NCBI GenBank assembly: GCA_934541105.1
Contig: CAKTDA010000004.1
Span: 310,001-374,000 of the forward strand
Origin: an uncultured Luteitalea sp.
GTDB taxonomy: Bacteria; Acidobacteriota; Vicinamibacteria; Vicinamibacterales; Vicinamibacteraceae
Reading direction: 5' to 3'
Length of the DNA: 64,000 nt
The notes below the pieces were generated by a model, which was not told the DNA's origin, did not search any database, and saw only the letters and a program-made list of their open reading frames with translations. Shown here one piece after another: positions 19,747 to 27,741 of the stretch. A program made the position numbers and the translations under genes. Each line of letters starts with the position of its first letter. Positions within the stretch are counted from its first letter, which is position 1.

Positions 19747-20730
19747 TCAGCGACCGCCGCCGACGAAGTCGATGGGGCTGATGGGCACCGGCGTGAAGCT
19801 GAGGACGAAAATGAGCACCGCGAACAGGGCCAGCGCGAGGCGCCCGCGGCCGATCGGCACGTGTTCCTCGCCGACAGGCGGATGGTCGAGCCCGAAGCTG
19901 TAGGTCATCGCGACGAGCAGGAGTGTCCAGACGATCCAGCTCGGGGACACGAACACGGCAAGTGACGCCAGCACGAGCAGCGACCCGATGGTGACGTGCC
20001 GCGAGTAGCGGCCGACGATCGCGTGGACGATGTGGCCGCCGTCGAGTTGACCAGCGGGGAAGAGGTTCAACGCCGTGGCGAGCAGGCCGAACCAGGCGGC
20101 AAAGCCCGTCGGGTGCATCACGAAGACCGCGCCGTCCGGCACGGTGCCGAAGAGTGCGTGCTGCAGCCAGGAGAGCAGCAGCGGATCGCCGAGGTTGATG
20201 CCCTGCAGGGGCACGCGACGGGGCAACGGCATCACGTAGGACTCGGCGACGCCATAGATGGCAAAGGGCACCAGCACGAGGAAGCCGGCGATGGGCCCGG
20301 CAATGCCGACGTCGAAGAGCGCACGCCGGGTGCGGGGCAGGGCCATCCGGATCACGGCCCCGAGGGTGCCGACGATCGACAGCATCGGCGCCGGCACGAA
20401 GTACGGCAGCGACGCCGGAATCCGGTAATATCGACACGCGACGTAGTGCCCCATCTCGTGCGACCCGAGGATCAGCAGCGCCGGGATGCTGAACCAGAGC
20501 CCGCCGACGAGTGCCTGGGCCTGGGTGAGCGTGCGGGGCACGGGACGGATGCCCACCGCGGTGACGTAGTTCAGGAAGAACTGCGCACCCGCCATCGTCA
20601 TCGTGCAGAAGGTGAGCACGAGGAGCAGCAGGTGGACCCACGGCCGCGAGCCGATGCGCATGGCGCCCGGCGGCAGGTCGAGGATCGGGTCGGGTGCGCC
20701 CGACGATGGCAGGGGAGGTGGCGTGGACAC
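19747..20730 (-). CDS. Site-2 protease family zinc metalloprotease (M50)
   Basis: A 327-residue polytopic membrane protein. GSHEMGHYVACRYYRIPASL near residues 89-108 holds the HExxH zinc motif, and NLFPAGQLDGGH near 221-232 provides the third zinc ligand (NxxPxxxLDGG), both inside predicted membrane helices. Such proteases cut substrates within the membrane; no substrate is indicated here. No PDZ domain is visible, unlike RseP, so it resembles the shorter archaeal/plant-type S2P enzymes (EGY1-like). It lies 13 bases downstream of the HU gene on the same strand and probably shares its promoter. Confidence 0.9.
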   Translation of the reverse strand: MSTPPPLPSSGAPDPILDLPPGAMRIGSRPWVHLLLLVLTFCTMTMAGAQFFLNYVTAVGIRPVPRTLTQAQALVGGLWFSIPALLILGSHEMGHYVACRYYRIPASLPYFVPAPMLSIVGTLGAVIRMALPRTRRALFDVGIAGPIAGFLVLVPFAIYGVAESYVMPLPRRVPLQGINLGDPLLLSWLQHALFGTVPDGAVFVMHPTGFAAWFGLLATALNLFPAGQLDGGHIVHAIVGRYSRHVTIGSLLVLASLAVFVSPSWIVWTLLLVAMTYSFGLDHPPVGEEHVPIGRGRLALALFAVLIFVLSFTPVPISPIDFVGGGR

Positions 20731-20743
20731 CGGGGGCTCGTGG

Positions 20744-21016
20744 TCAGCCGCCGATGTTCTGGAGGTCCTTGCCGGGCTTGAATCGAATCGTGCGCCCGGG
20801 CGGGATCCGGACTTCCTTGCCGGTCCGGGGATTGCGGCCGATGCCGCGCTTGCGCGGCTTGACCTGGAAGACGCCGAAGCCGCGCAGCTCGATGCGCTCG
20901 CCCCGCTTCATCGCCTCCCGCATCGCCTCGAACACGGCCTCGACGGCGACCTCGGCCTTCACCTTGGTGATGTCGGCAACAGTCGCCACTTCGTTGATGA
21001 TGTCGACCTTGATCAT
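20744..21016 (-). CDS. HU/IHF-family DNA-binding protein
   Basis: A 90-residue nucleoid protein that bends DNA as a dimer. ELRGFGVFQVKPRKRG and GRNPRTGKEVRIPP are the arm and signature of the bacterial HU/IHF family, followed by FKPGKDL. The N-terminal helices (ADITKVKAEVAVEAVFEAM) form the dimer body. The sequence alone does not separate HU from IHF subunits. It is preceded by a recognisable promoter at 21032-21061 and lies back to back with der. Confidence 0.95.
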   Translation of the reverse strand: MIKVDIINEVATVADITKVKAEVAVEAVFEAMREAMKRGERIELRGFGVFQVKPRKRGIGRNPRTGKEVRIPPGRTIRFKPGKDLQNIGG

Positions 21017-21031
21017 CGTCAGTCGCTAAGA

Positions 21032-21061
21032 AGCATAGATTCAGAGACTTAGCAGTGTCAA
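21032..21061 (-). promoter_or_regulatory. Sigma-70-type promoter of the HU gene
   Basis: On the minus strand a perfect TTGACA (21056-21061) is followed after 18 bases by TATGCT (21032-21037). The expected transcription start is near 21025, leaving a leader of roughly 9 bases and no Shine-Dalgarno before the ATG at 21016. The same 61-base intergenic region must also carry the promoter of der on the other strand. Confidence 0.75.
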
Positions 21062-21077
21062 TCGACAAGATGCCCGC

Positions 21078-22460
21078 ATGAACGGATCGTCTGCTCGCGC
21101 GTTGCCCACCGTGGTCCTCGTGGGACGCCCAAACGTCGGCAAGTCCACGCTGTTCAACCGCATCACGCGCACCCGCCGGGCCATCGTCAACGCGATGCCC
21201 GGCACGACGCGCGACGTGCTGGCGCATGACGCCCTGTGGCAGGACGTCCCGTTCCGCGTCGTGGACACGGGCGGCATCTTCGGTCACACCGAGGACCCGC
21301 TGCACGCGATTGTCGTCGAGCACGGCCGCCGCGCCATCGCGCAGGCCGACCTCATCGTCTTCGTCGTGGACGGCCGCGAGGGCCGCATCCCGGGTGACGA
21401 CGAGATTGCGTCGGCGGTGCGGTCGGCGGGCGCGCCGGTGCTGCTGGCCGTGAACAAGGCCGACGACAAGCGCGCGCAGAACCGGCTCTACGAGTTCTTC
21501 GCGTTCGGATTCGATCACGTGTTCGAGATTGCCGCCGAGCACGGCACCGGTGTGCCGGAGCTGCTCGATGCGGTCCTCGCGCACCTCGACGCGGCGGGCA
21601 AGGTCGGCCGCAGCACGGACGAGGACGTGGAAGACGAGATCGCCGTCGCGATCGTCGGGCGGCCCAACGTCGGCAAGTCCTCCCTCGTCAACCGCCTGCT
21701 CCGCGAGGAGCGGCTGATCGTCAGCGACATCCCGGGCACCACGCGCGATGCGATCGACACGCTGCTGCGCTGGCACAAGCGCACGTTCCGCATCGTGGAT
21801 ACGGCAGGCATCCGGCGCCCGGGCAAGGTCGCGAGTTCGCATGCCGTGGAGATGGTCAGCGTGCTCACGGCAAAGCGGGCGATGGAGCGTGCCGACGTCG
21901 CGGTGCTCGTGATCGACGCGGCGCAGGGGGCCACCGACCAGGACGCGGCCATCGCGGGGGAGGCCGAGCGCCTCGGGTGCGGGATGATCATCGCCGCCAA
22001 CAAGTGGGACCTGACAAAGGGCGAGGGCGATCGCTTCTACAAGCAGTTCGACGAGGAACAGCGGTTCCGGATGAAGTTCCTCGACTACGCACCGCTGCTG
22101 CACATCTCGGCGCTCACGGGCGAGCGCACCCAGAAGCTGCTCGAGACGATCGATCGGGTGGCCGAGGCCCGGCGCAGGCGCATCACCACGGGCGAGCTGA
22201 ACCGGTTCGTCGAGCAGTTGACGCGTCAGCATCCGCCTTCGAGTCCAGAGCGGCGCCACGTGCGCATCCTCTACGCGGCGCAGACAGGCATCGCGCCGCC
22301 TCAGTTCGTCTTCTTCACGAACATCGCGACGAGCTTCCACTTCTCGTACGAGCGCTTCCTCGTCAACAGCCTGCGCGAGGCGTTCGGCTTCGAAGGGTCG
22401 CCGATTCGGATCGCGGTCCGGAAGCGGGGAGATGGGAAAAGTGCGAAGTCGGAAGGGTGA
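21078..22460 (+). CDS. der: Ribosome-assembly GTPase Der (EngA)
   Basis: A 460-residue protein with two tandem GTPase domains, needed for 50S ribosomal subunit maturation. The first G1 motif VGRPNVGKSTLFNRI is near residue 15 and the second, VGRPNVGKSSLVNRLL, near 191. G2/G3 elements (PGTTRD, DTGG and DTAG) and G4 NKAD/NKWD are present in both. The C-terminal KH-like domain (FVFFTNIATSFHFSYERFLVNSLREA is its core) ends in a basic tail that runs into the heptad repeat DNA at 22445, so the last five or six residues are repeat-encoded. It is divergent from the HU gene. Confidence 0.96.
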   Translation: MNGSSARALPTVVLVGRPNVGKSTLFNRITRTRRAIVNAMPGTTRDVLAHDALWQDVPFRVVDTGGIFGHTEDPLHAIVVEHGRRAIAQADLIVFVVDGREGRIPGDDEIASAVRSAGAPVLLAVNKADDKRAQNRLYEFFAFGFDHVFEIAAEHGTGVPELLDAVLAHLDAAGKVGRSTDEDVEDEIAVAIVGRPNVGKSSLVNRLLREERLIVSDIPGTTRDAIDTLLRWHKRTFRIVDTAGIRRPGKVASSHAVEMVSVLTAKRAMERADVAVLVIDAAQGATDQDAAIAGEAERLGCGMIIAANKWDLTKGEGDRFYKQFDEEQRFRMKFLDYAPLLHISALTGERTQKLLETIDRVAEARRRRITTGELNRFVEQLTRQHPPSSPERRHVRILYAAQTGIAPPQFVFFTNIATSFHFSYERFLVNSLREAFGFEGSPIRIAVRKRGDGKSAKSEG

Positions 22461-22517
22461 AGTCAGAAGGAAAGGGTGAAGGGCGAAGGCCGAAGGAAAG
22501 AGCGAAGTCCGAAGTTG
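22445..22517. repeat. Degenerate heptamer tandem repeat (GAAGNNN)n
   Basis: About ten units with the form GAAGNNN run through 73 bases (GAAGTCG, GAAGGGT, GAAGTCA, GAAGGAA, then GAAGGGC, GAAGGCC, GAAGGAA, GAAGTCC, GAAGTTG), with two 5-base interruptions that break the period. The first two units overlap the 3' end of der. The purine-rich strand is the plus strand. Similar short heptad arrays occur at 36838-36856 and 50311-50342. Confidence 0.8.
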
Positions 22518-22573
22518 CGGGGCGGATGGTGGGGGCGCGGAGGGACGCCACTGTCCAGGAGGCTGGAATTGAT

Positions 22574-22650
22574 TGGTCGGGATGGCGAGATTCGAACTCG
22601 CGACCCCCTGAACCCCATTCAGGTGCGCTACCAGGCTGCGCTACATCCCG
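22574..22650 (-). tRNA. tRNA-Pro (anticodon GGG)
   Basis: On the minus strand the 77-base gene folds into a normal cloverleaf. The acceptor stem is CGGGATG/CATCCCG with discriminator A and an encoded CCA. The D-arm contains AGCCTGGTAGCGC, the anticodon arm is CCTGA-ATGGGGT-TCAGG, and the T-arm is GGTTCGAATC-like (GAGTTCGAATC). The anticodon is GGG, reading CCC and CCU proline codons. A possible promoter lies upstream (TTCACC, 16 bases, TACACT at 22676-22681). Confidence 0.95.
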
Positions 22651-22745
22651 ACCGGCGCCGAGCGGCGCGAACGCAGAGTGTACCTCATCACGGCGAGCGG
22701 TGAACAGCGCCGTGCCGTGCGCGTCAGGCGGCTGCCTCGGGCCCG

Positions 22746-23321
22746 TCAGGCGTCCGGCTTGCGCGCGCGCCGGCGCGTGGACGGAAGCGGCGCCCCGATG
22801 CCGCCGCTCGGGCGCGGTGCCTCGCGGCCCCCGAGCATGTCGAGCAGCGCCCGCATCTCGTGCTTCAACTTCCCGATCTTGTCGCGGGCGGCCTCGCCAA
22901 GCCCCTCGTGAGCCGCTGCGTCGGCTGTCGACGCGGCCTGCGCGGCGGCAGGCGGCTGGGGCGGCGTCCCGGGCTGAGGTGGGGACGCCGCGTGCGCGGG
23001 CGCTGCAGCCTGCGCCGCCTGGATCTCGGCCACGAGACTGAAGAGATCGTCCTGCGGCGGAGGCTGCTCGGCCTCGAAGCGGCGCCGAACGCCCGCAAGG
23101 GTCAGTCCCTCCGTGAACACGAGATCACGGATGCGGAGCACCCGCTCCACGTCGCTCCGTCGGTAGACGCGGGGTCCGCCGGGCGTCTTCGAGAGTCCGA
23201 GGTCCGGGAACTCCGACTCCCACGACCGGAGGACGTAGGGCTGGATCTGCACGATCTCGCAGACCTCGGCCGCCTTGAAGGCCGGCTTGTCGGGAATGGC
23301 CACGCTGGGGGTGTCAGCCAC
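22746..23321 (-). CDS. MerR-family transcriptional regulator
   Basis: A 191-residue protein. Residues ~12-80 form the MerR winged helix-turn-helix (AAEVCEIVQIQPYVLRSWES, then TPGGPRVYRRSDVERVLRIR and GLTLAGVRRRFEAEQ). A long Ala/Pro/Gln-rich linker follows, then a short coiled coil (GKLKHEMRALLDML) and a basic tail. This short form without a ligand domain is common in Acidobacteriota and Deltaproteobacteria. I chose the GTG at 23321, since the protein then starts just before the HTH. A -10-like TATACT (23328-23333) ends six bases before it with no Shine-Dalgarno. It is divergent from the Dam-like gene. Confidence 0.85.
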   Translation of the reverse strand: MADTPSVAIPDKPAFKAAEVCEIVQIQPYVLRSWESEFPDLGLSKTPGGPRVYRRSDVERVLRIRDLVFTEGLTLAGVRRRFEAEQPPPQDDLFSLVAEIQAAQAAAPAHAASPPQPGTPPQPPAAAQAASTADAAAHEGLGEAARDKIGKLKHEMRALLDMLGGREAPRPSGGIGAPLPSTRRRARKPDA

Positions 23322-23375
23322 GGGGGAAGTATAGCGAGCGCGAGGCGAGGACGTGCACCGCGTACACTCTCCCCC
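23322..23375. promoter_or_regulatory. Divergent promoter region of the merR-like and dam-like genes
   Basis: Only 54 bases separate the two start codons. The leftward strand has TATACT at 23328-23333, six bases before the GTG of the regulator; the rightward strand has TACACT at 23363-23368, seven bases before the ATG of the methyltransferase. Neither gene has a Shine-Dalgarno, so both transcripts would start at or very near the start codon. No convincing -35 element is visible on either side, which fits control by the MerR protein but does not prove it. Confidence 0.55.
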
Positions 23376-24176
23376 ATGCGGACCGCCGCCCCCCCAGAGG
23401 CCCTGAAGCCACCACTGAAGTGGGCGGGCGGCAAGCGCTGGCAGGTGCCGCACCTCCGGCCACTCTGGCAGCCGCATCGTCATCGCCGCCTCGTCGAGCC
23501 GTTCTGCGGCGGCCTTGCCGTCGCGCTCGGCCTGCAGCCTGCCCGCGCGCTCCTGAACGACGCCAACCCGCACCTCATCAACTTCTATCGCTGGCTGCAG
23601 CGGGGCTTGCCGACCGCGGGCGTGACGATGCGCAACGAGGAGGCGACGTATTACGCCAACCGCGATCGCTTCAACGCGCTCGTCGCGTCAGGCCTGCACG
23701 CGACGGCCGAAGCGGCCGCGCTCTTCTACTACCTGAACCGCACCGGCTACAACGGCCTGTGCCGGTTCAACGCGAGCGGCGCGTTCAACGTCCCCTTCGG
23801 CCGCTACAGGACGCTTGCGTACGCTCGCAGCCTGGCGGTGTATCAGGACGTGCTCGCGTCCTGGACGTTCACGACCGGCGACGTCGAGGCGATCGACATC
23901 CGGGCCGGCGACTTCGTGTATGCCGATCCGCCCTACGACGTCGACTTCACCGCGTACGCGCGCGGCGGCTTCTCGTGGGCCGATCAGGAGCGCACCGCCG
24001 CCTGGCTCGCACGCCACGACGGGCCGGTCGTGCTCGTGAACCAGGCGACCCCACGCATCGACGCGCTCTATCGCGATCTTGGATACGAGGTGGCCTACCT
24101 CGACGCGCCGCGCCGCATCGCCTGCAACGGCGACAGGACCCCGGCCCGCGAGATCCTCGCCACGCGGAACCCCTGA
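23376..24176 (+). CDS. Orphan D12-class DNA adenine methyltransferase (Dam-like)
   Basis: A 266-residue N6-adenine methyltransferase of the D12 (alpha) class. PPLKWAGGKRWQVPHLRPLW is the N-terminal block, VEPFCGGLAVALGL the AdoMet-binding motif, RTGYNGLCRFNASGAFNVPF the target-recognition region, and DPPYDVDF near residue 184 the catalytic DPPY motif. Dam methylates GATC; the specificity here is not certain. No restriction enzyme gene is nearby, so it is an orphan methylase that might act in gene regulation or repair. It is transcribed divergently from the MerR-type regulator. Confidence 0.9.
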   Translation: MRTAAPPEALKPPLKWAGGKRWQVPHLRPLWQPHRHRRLVEPFCGGLAVALGLQPARALLNDANPHLINFYRWLQRGLPTAGVTMRNEEATYYANRDRFNALVASGLHATAEAAALFYYLNRTGYNGLCRFNASGAFNVPFGRYRTLAYARSLAVYQDVLASWTFTTGDVEAIDIRAGDFVYADPPYDVDFTAYARGGFSWADQERTAAWLARHDGPVVLVNQATPRIDALYRDLGYEVAYLDAPRRIACNGDRTPAREILATRNP

Positions 24177-24286
24177 CAGGCGCCACGCTTCCCGCGACGC
24201 CACCTCGTGCGGTACGCTGCGCCGTCCACATCGCGCGCGGCCCGACTTCCCGGGCCGTCGCGGCCTGCTGGGGCGGGGTTCACTGC

Positions 24287-25078
24287 ATGTCGGCATTGCC
24301 GCGGTACGAGCGCGACGACGACCTCGACGAAGACCTACAGGGCCTTGGCGGCCGGATGGGGTTCCTCGATCACCTCGAGGAATTGCGGCGGCGGCTCATC
24401 GTGTCGCTCATTGCCGTGTTCGTCGCCTTCCTCGCCTGCATGGTCGTCTCCGAACGCCTCGTGCAATTCGTGATGCGGCCGCTCCACGAGACGCTGCCGG
24501 CCGGCGGGCACCTGATCTACATCGAAGCCGGCGAGATGTTCATGGTGACGCTGCAGATTGCGTTCATCGCGGGCATCCTCCTCGCGGCCCCCGTGCTGAT
24601 GTGGCAGGCCTGGCTGTTCGTGGCGCCCGGCCTGTACGTGCACGAGAAGCGGCTGGCCATCCCCTTCATCCTCTCGGCCACGATCTGCTTCGTCGGCGGC
24701 GCCGCCTTCTCGCACTACGTGAGCTTTCCGACCGCCACGCGGTTCTTCGCGTCGTTCTCGAGCGACCTCGTGGAGTTCCAGCCCCGCGTGTCGTCGGCGC
24801 TGTCGCTCTACCTGCGCATGCTGCTGGCCTGCGCCCTCGCATTCCAGTTGCCGACGGTGACGATGTTCCTCGCGCGGATGCGGATCGTGAGCGCGCGCTG
24901 GATGCTCCGGCACCTGAAGTACGCCGTGCTCGGCGTGTTCGTGATTGCAGCCGTGATCACGCCCGACGGCAGCCCGGTCAGCCAGGTCACGCTCGCCCTC
25001 CCGATGCTGGGGCTCTACTTCGTGAGCATTGGCGTGGCGTGGTTGTTCGCGCCGCGAACGGCGCCGGGCAGGGTGTGA
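24287..25078 (+). CDS. tatC: Twin-arginine translocase subunit TatC
   Basis: A 263-residue inner-membrane protein with about six membrane helices. The signature HLEELRRRL (29-37) precedes the first helix, and GLYVHEKRLAIPFILSATIC, FRVSSALSLYLRM-like and AVITPDGSPVSQVTLALPML match the family. TatC binds the twin-arginine signal of folded exported proteins. A hairpin (CGGCCCG/CGGGCCG, 24238-24257) lies 30 bases upstream. Its stop overlaps the next start (GTGA), and a likely Tat substrate is encoded two genes downstream at 26171. No tatA/B is in the window. Confidence 0.94.
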   Translation: MSALPRYERDDDLDEDLQGLGGRMGFLDHLEELRRRLIVSLIAVFVAFLACMVVSERLVQFVMRPLHETLPAGGHLIYIEAGEMFMVTLQIAFIAGILLAAPVLMWQAWLFVAPGLYVHEKRLAIPFILSATICFVGGAAFSHYVSFPTATRFFASFSSDLVEFQPRVSSALSLYLRMLLACALAFQLPTVTMFLARMRIVSARWMLRHLKYAVLGVFVIAAVITPDGSPVSQVTLALPMLGLYFVSIGVAWLFAPRTAPGRV

Positions 25079-26157
25079 GCCGCCTGCGCCTCCTGATCCT
25101 CGTCCTGCTGGGAGTGGTCCTGCCGGCAGCCCCCGCGGCGGCACATCCGGCGCCCTTCAGTTATCTCGACGTCACCATCGAGCGCGACGGCCTCTCCGGC
25201 CGCCTCGTGCTGCACGCGATCGACGTCGCCCACGAACTGGGGCTCGCCGATCCGGCCGGACTCGCCGATCCCGCCACCGTGCAGGCGCATGCCGACGCCA
25301 TCGCGACGCTGATGGCGACCCGCGTCGCGATCGAGGTGGACGGGACGCCGGTCACATGGACGATCGACGCCATCGCGCCGTCGCAGCAGCAGGACGCCGT
25401 CGCCATCACCTGGCGCTGCGGCACGGGACGGACGCCGGGGCATCTCGGCATCGGTGCGCGGCTGTTCCCCTACGATCCGATCCATCAGACGTTCGTCACC
25501 GTGTACGAGCAAGGTGACGTGCGCTGGCAGGAGGTGCTCAATCGCGACCGGCATCGCGCCGAGTACTACACCGACACTCGCCAGGGGCGCCTCGCCGTCG
25601 TGCAGCGCTTCGTCGCGTCCGGCATCCATCACATCGCGATCGGCCCCGACCACATCCTCTTCATCATCGGCCTGCTGCTGCCCGGCGGCAGCATCCGCCG
25701 CCTCCTCGCCATCGTCACCGCGTTCACGATCGGGCACAGCGTCACGCTGGCGCTCGCGACGCTGTCGATCGTGGACCCGCCGGCACGCGTTGTCGAACCG
25801 CTCATCGCGCTCAGCATCGTGTTCGTGGGTGCCGACAACCTCCTGACGGGGCAGCGCGCGCGGGACGTCAGGGTCTGGGTGGCCCTGGCGTTCGGCCTCG
25901 TGCACGGCTTCGGCTTCGCGAGTGTGCTGCGCGAGACCGGGTTGCCGTCGGGCGCGCGTGCGGTATCGTTGTCTGCCTTCAACCTGGGCGTCGAACTGGG
26001 ACAGGCCGCGATCGTGATCGTGGCGGCAGGCATCCTGAACGCACTGCGGCAGCGGCACGCAGGGGCGGCGCGGCTGGCGACGACGCTCGGATCGTGGGTC
26101 GTGCTGATCGCGGGCGCCTGGTGGTTCTACGAACGGGTCTTCCAGGCGCAGGCCTGA
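25075..26157 (+). CDS. HupE/UreJ-like membrane protein with N-terminal exported domain
   Basis: A 360-residue protein. Residues 1-23 form a signal peptide ending AAPAAAHP, followed by ~160 residues of a predicted extracytoplasmic beta-rich domain. The C-terminal ~180 residues hold six membrane helices with the HupE_UreJ_2 features GIHHIAIGPDHILFIIGLLL and AFTIGHSVTLALATL. HupE/UreJ relatives are linked to nickel or other metal uptake; here the histidines (HH, DH, GH) could bind a metal, but nothing in the context proves it. The start is a GTG overlapping the tatC stop by four bases. Confidence 0.8.
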   Translation: MSRLRLLILVLLGVVLPAAPAAAHPAPFSYLDVTIERDGLSGRLVLHAIDVAHELGLADPAGLADPATVQAHADAIATLMATRVAIEVDGTPVTWTIDAIAPSQQQDAVAITWRCGTGRTPGHLGIGARLFPYDPIHQTFVTVYEQGDVRWQEVLNRDRHRAEYYTDTRQGRLAVVQRFVASGIHHIAIGPDHILFIIGLLLPGGSIRRLLAIVTAFTIGHSVTLALATLSIVDPPARVVEPLIALSIVFVGADNLLTGQRARDVRVWVALAFGLVHGFGFASVLRETGLPSGARAVSLSAFNLGVELGQAAIVIVAAGILNALRQRHAGAARLATTLGSWVVLIAGAWWFYERVFQAQA

Positions 26158-26170
26158 GCGGCTCGAGGAC

Positions 26171-27487
26171 GTGATGACGAGATCGATGGACGCCACACGC
26201 AACGCGCGACCCGTGTCGCGACGCATCTTCCTCGGGGCCGCGGCCGGCCTCGCGACCGTGATCCACCGCCCGCTGCGTGCACAGCCCGCCGCGCCGAGCG
26301 ACCAGATCCGCCTCGCCCTGATTGGCGTCGGCGGGATGGGCACCGGGAGGCTGCAGGAATTCATGCGGCACCCCGACGTCCGCATCGCGGCGATCTGCGA
26401 CGTCGATCGGCGCCACCTCGAGGCCGCGCGTACGCGAGTCGAGTCCACGCTCGGCTACCGGCCCGAGGGCACGGGCGACTTCCGGCGCCTGCTGACGAAC
26501 AGGGAGATCGACGCCGTCGCGATCCAGACCCCGGACCACTGGCACGCAATTCCCGCCGTGCGCGCGATGGAGGCCGGCAAGGACGTCTTCGTCGAGAAAC
26601 CGCTTGCCTACAGCGTCGCCGAGGGCCGGATGATGGCCGAGGCGTCCACCCGTCACGCACGCGTGACGCAGATGGGGAACCACATTCACAACACCGGACG
26701 CAACTATCGGGAGGTCGTCGAACTCGTGCAATCGGGCGCGCTCGGCTCCGTGCGCCGCGTCCAGTGCTGGAAGACGTGGGACCCCGGCATGACCAACGAC
26801 GAGCCCGCGACGCAGCCTGCGGAGCTCGACTACGACTTCTGGCTCGGTCCGGCGCCGCGCCGCGCGTACCACCCGCTGCGGTCGCACCGCACCTATCGTC
26901 ATTTCTGGGACTATTCCGGCGGCACCTTCATCGACTTCTGGTGCCACATCGTGGACGTGCCGGTGTGGGCGCTGGACCTGGGCGCGCCGCGCGCGGTCAG
27001 CGCCGTCGGCGGGCGGTTCACGACACGCGACGAGACCGAGACGCCAGACACGCTCGACGCCGTCCTCGAGTACCCGAACCTGCTCGTGTCCTTCAGCCTG
27101 CGACCGGCACCGCCCGTCGGCCTGGGGCACATGGGCGGTATCGGCTGCATCATCGAGGGCAGCGAGGCGACCGTCGTCACCAACTACGGACAGCACGAAG
27201 TGTGGGTGAAGGGGCAGCGCGTCCCCGACTTCCCGAAGCCGGCGCCGAGCATCCCGGACTCGCCCGGTCATCTGCGCGAGTTCCTGGACGCCATCAAGTC
27301 GCGCGCGCTCGACACGACCTGCAATGTCAGGTACGGGCACCGTCTCACGAAGCTCGGGCTGCTCTCGAACATCGCCTTCCGCACCGGCCGGCGCCTGGCG
27401 TGGGACGACACCCGGGAGCGCTTCGTGGACGACGCCGAGGCGAACCGGTTGCTGTCGCGGAAATTCCGCAAGCCGTACACGCTGTAG
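26171..27487 (+). CDS. Tat-exported Gfo/Idh/MocA-family oxidoreductase
   Basis: A 438-residue NAD(P)-dependent sugar-type oxidoreductase. The N-terminus carries a twin-arginine signal (SRRIFLGAAAG, residues 16-26) ending at LRAQPA. The Rossmann fold follows (IRLALIGVGGMGTGRLQEFM), with the EKP motif at 142-144 (FVEKPLA) and the HWHAIP and GGTFIDFWCHIVDVPVWAL segments typical of the exported Gfo/Idh group found in Planctomycetes and Acidobacteria. Export with a bound cofactor through Tat fits the tatC gene just upstream. The start may be the GTG at 26171 or the ATG three bases later. The substrate is unknown. Confidence 0.92.
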   Translation: MMTRSMDATRNARPVSRRIFLGAAAGLATVIHRPLRAQPAAPSDQIRLALIGVGGMGTGRLQEFMRHPDVRIAAICDVDRRHLEAARTRVESTLGYRPEGTGDFRRLLTNREIDAVAIQTPDHWHAIPAVRAMEAGKDVFVEKPLAYSVAEGRMMAEASTRHARVTQMGNHIHNTGRNYREVVELVQSGALGSVRRVQCWKTWDPGMTNDEPATQPAELDYDFWLGPAPRRAYHPLRSHRTYRHFWDYSGGTFIDFWCHIVDVPVWALDLGAPRAVSAVGGRFTTRDETETPDTLDAVLEYPNLLVSFSLRPAPPVGLGHMGGIGCIIEGSEATVVTNYGQHEVWVKGQRVPDFPKPAPSIPDSPGHLREFLDAIKSRALDTTCNVRYGHRLTKLGLLSNIAFRTGRRLAWDDTRERFVDDAEANRLLSRKFRKPYTL

Positions 27488-27534
27488 CGCACCGCGCGGA
27501 CATCCGGCGCGGGCAGTGCGCGGCCGTGGTATTC

Positions 27535-27702
27535 ATGAGGAGCATGCTCGGTGCGCTGGTGCAGGTCGTCCGCGTGATCCACATGACCATCGGCATCAGC
27601 GAGCCGAAGCCCTCCGAGGAGAAGGCCATCGCCGTCGCCTGGGTGGTCCTCGTCCTCCTCCTGGTCGGCGTGTTCGTCATCGGACTCTTCGTGGTAGGTT
27701 GA
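27535..27702 (+). CDS. Small single-span membrane protein
   Basis: A 55-residue protein whose C-terminal half is one strong membrane helix (AVAWVVLVLLLVGVFVIGLF). The N-terminal half is amphipathic and ends in a charged SEPKPSEEK. It could also start at the ATG at 27583. I recognise no family. It sits between the Gfo/Idh gene and the DUF937 gene on the same strand with 40-base gaps, so it is probably co-transcribed. The strong hydrophobic bias makes it likely to be a real gene. Confidence 0.55.
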   Translation: MRSMLGALVQVVRVIHMTIGISEPKPSEEKAIAVAWVVLVLLLVGVFVIGLFVVG

Positions 27703-27741
27703 CCGACGGCTCCTCAGGGACGAGCCAGCGAAAGGACGCAC

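Noticed and set aside
23322..23573. Longer form of the MerR-type regulator
   Set aside because: The extension would overlap the Dam-like gene on the opposite strand and lacks MerR similarity; the GTG at 23321 begins just before the HTH.
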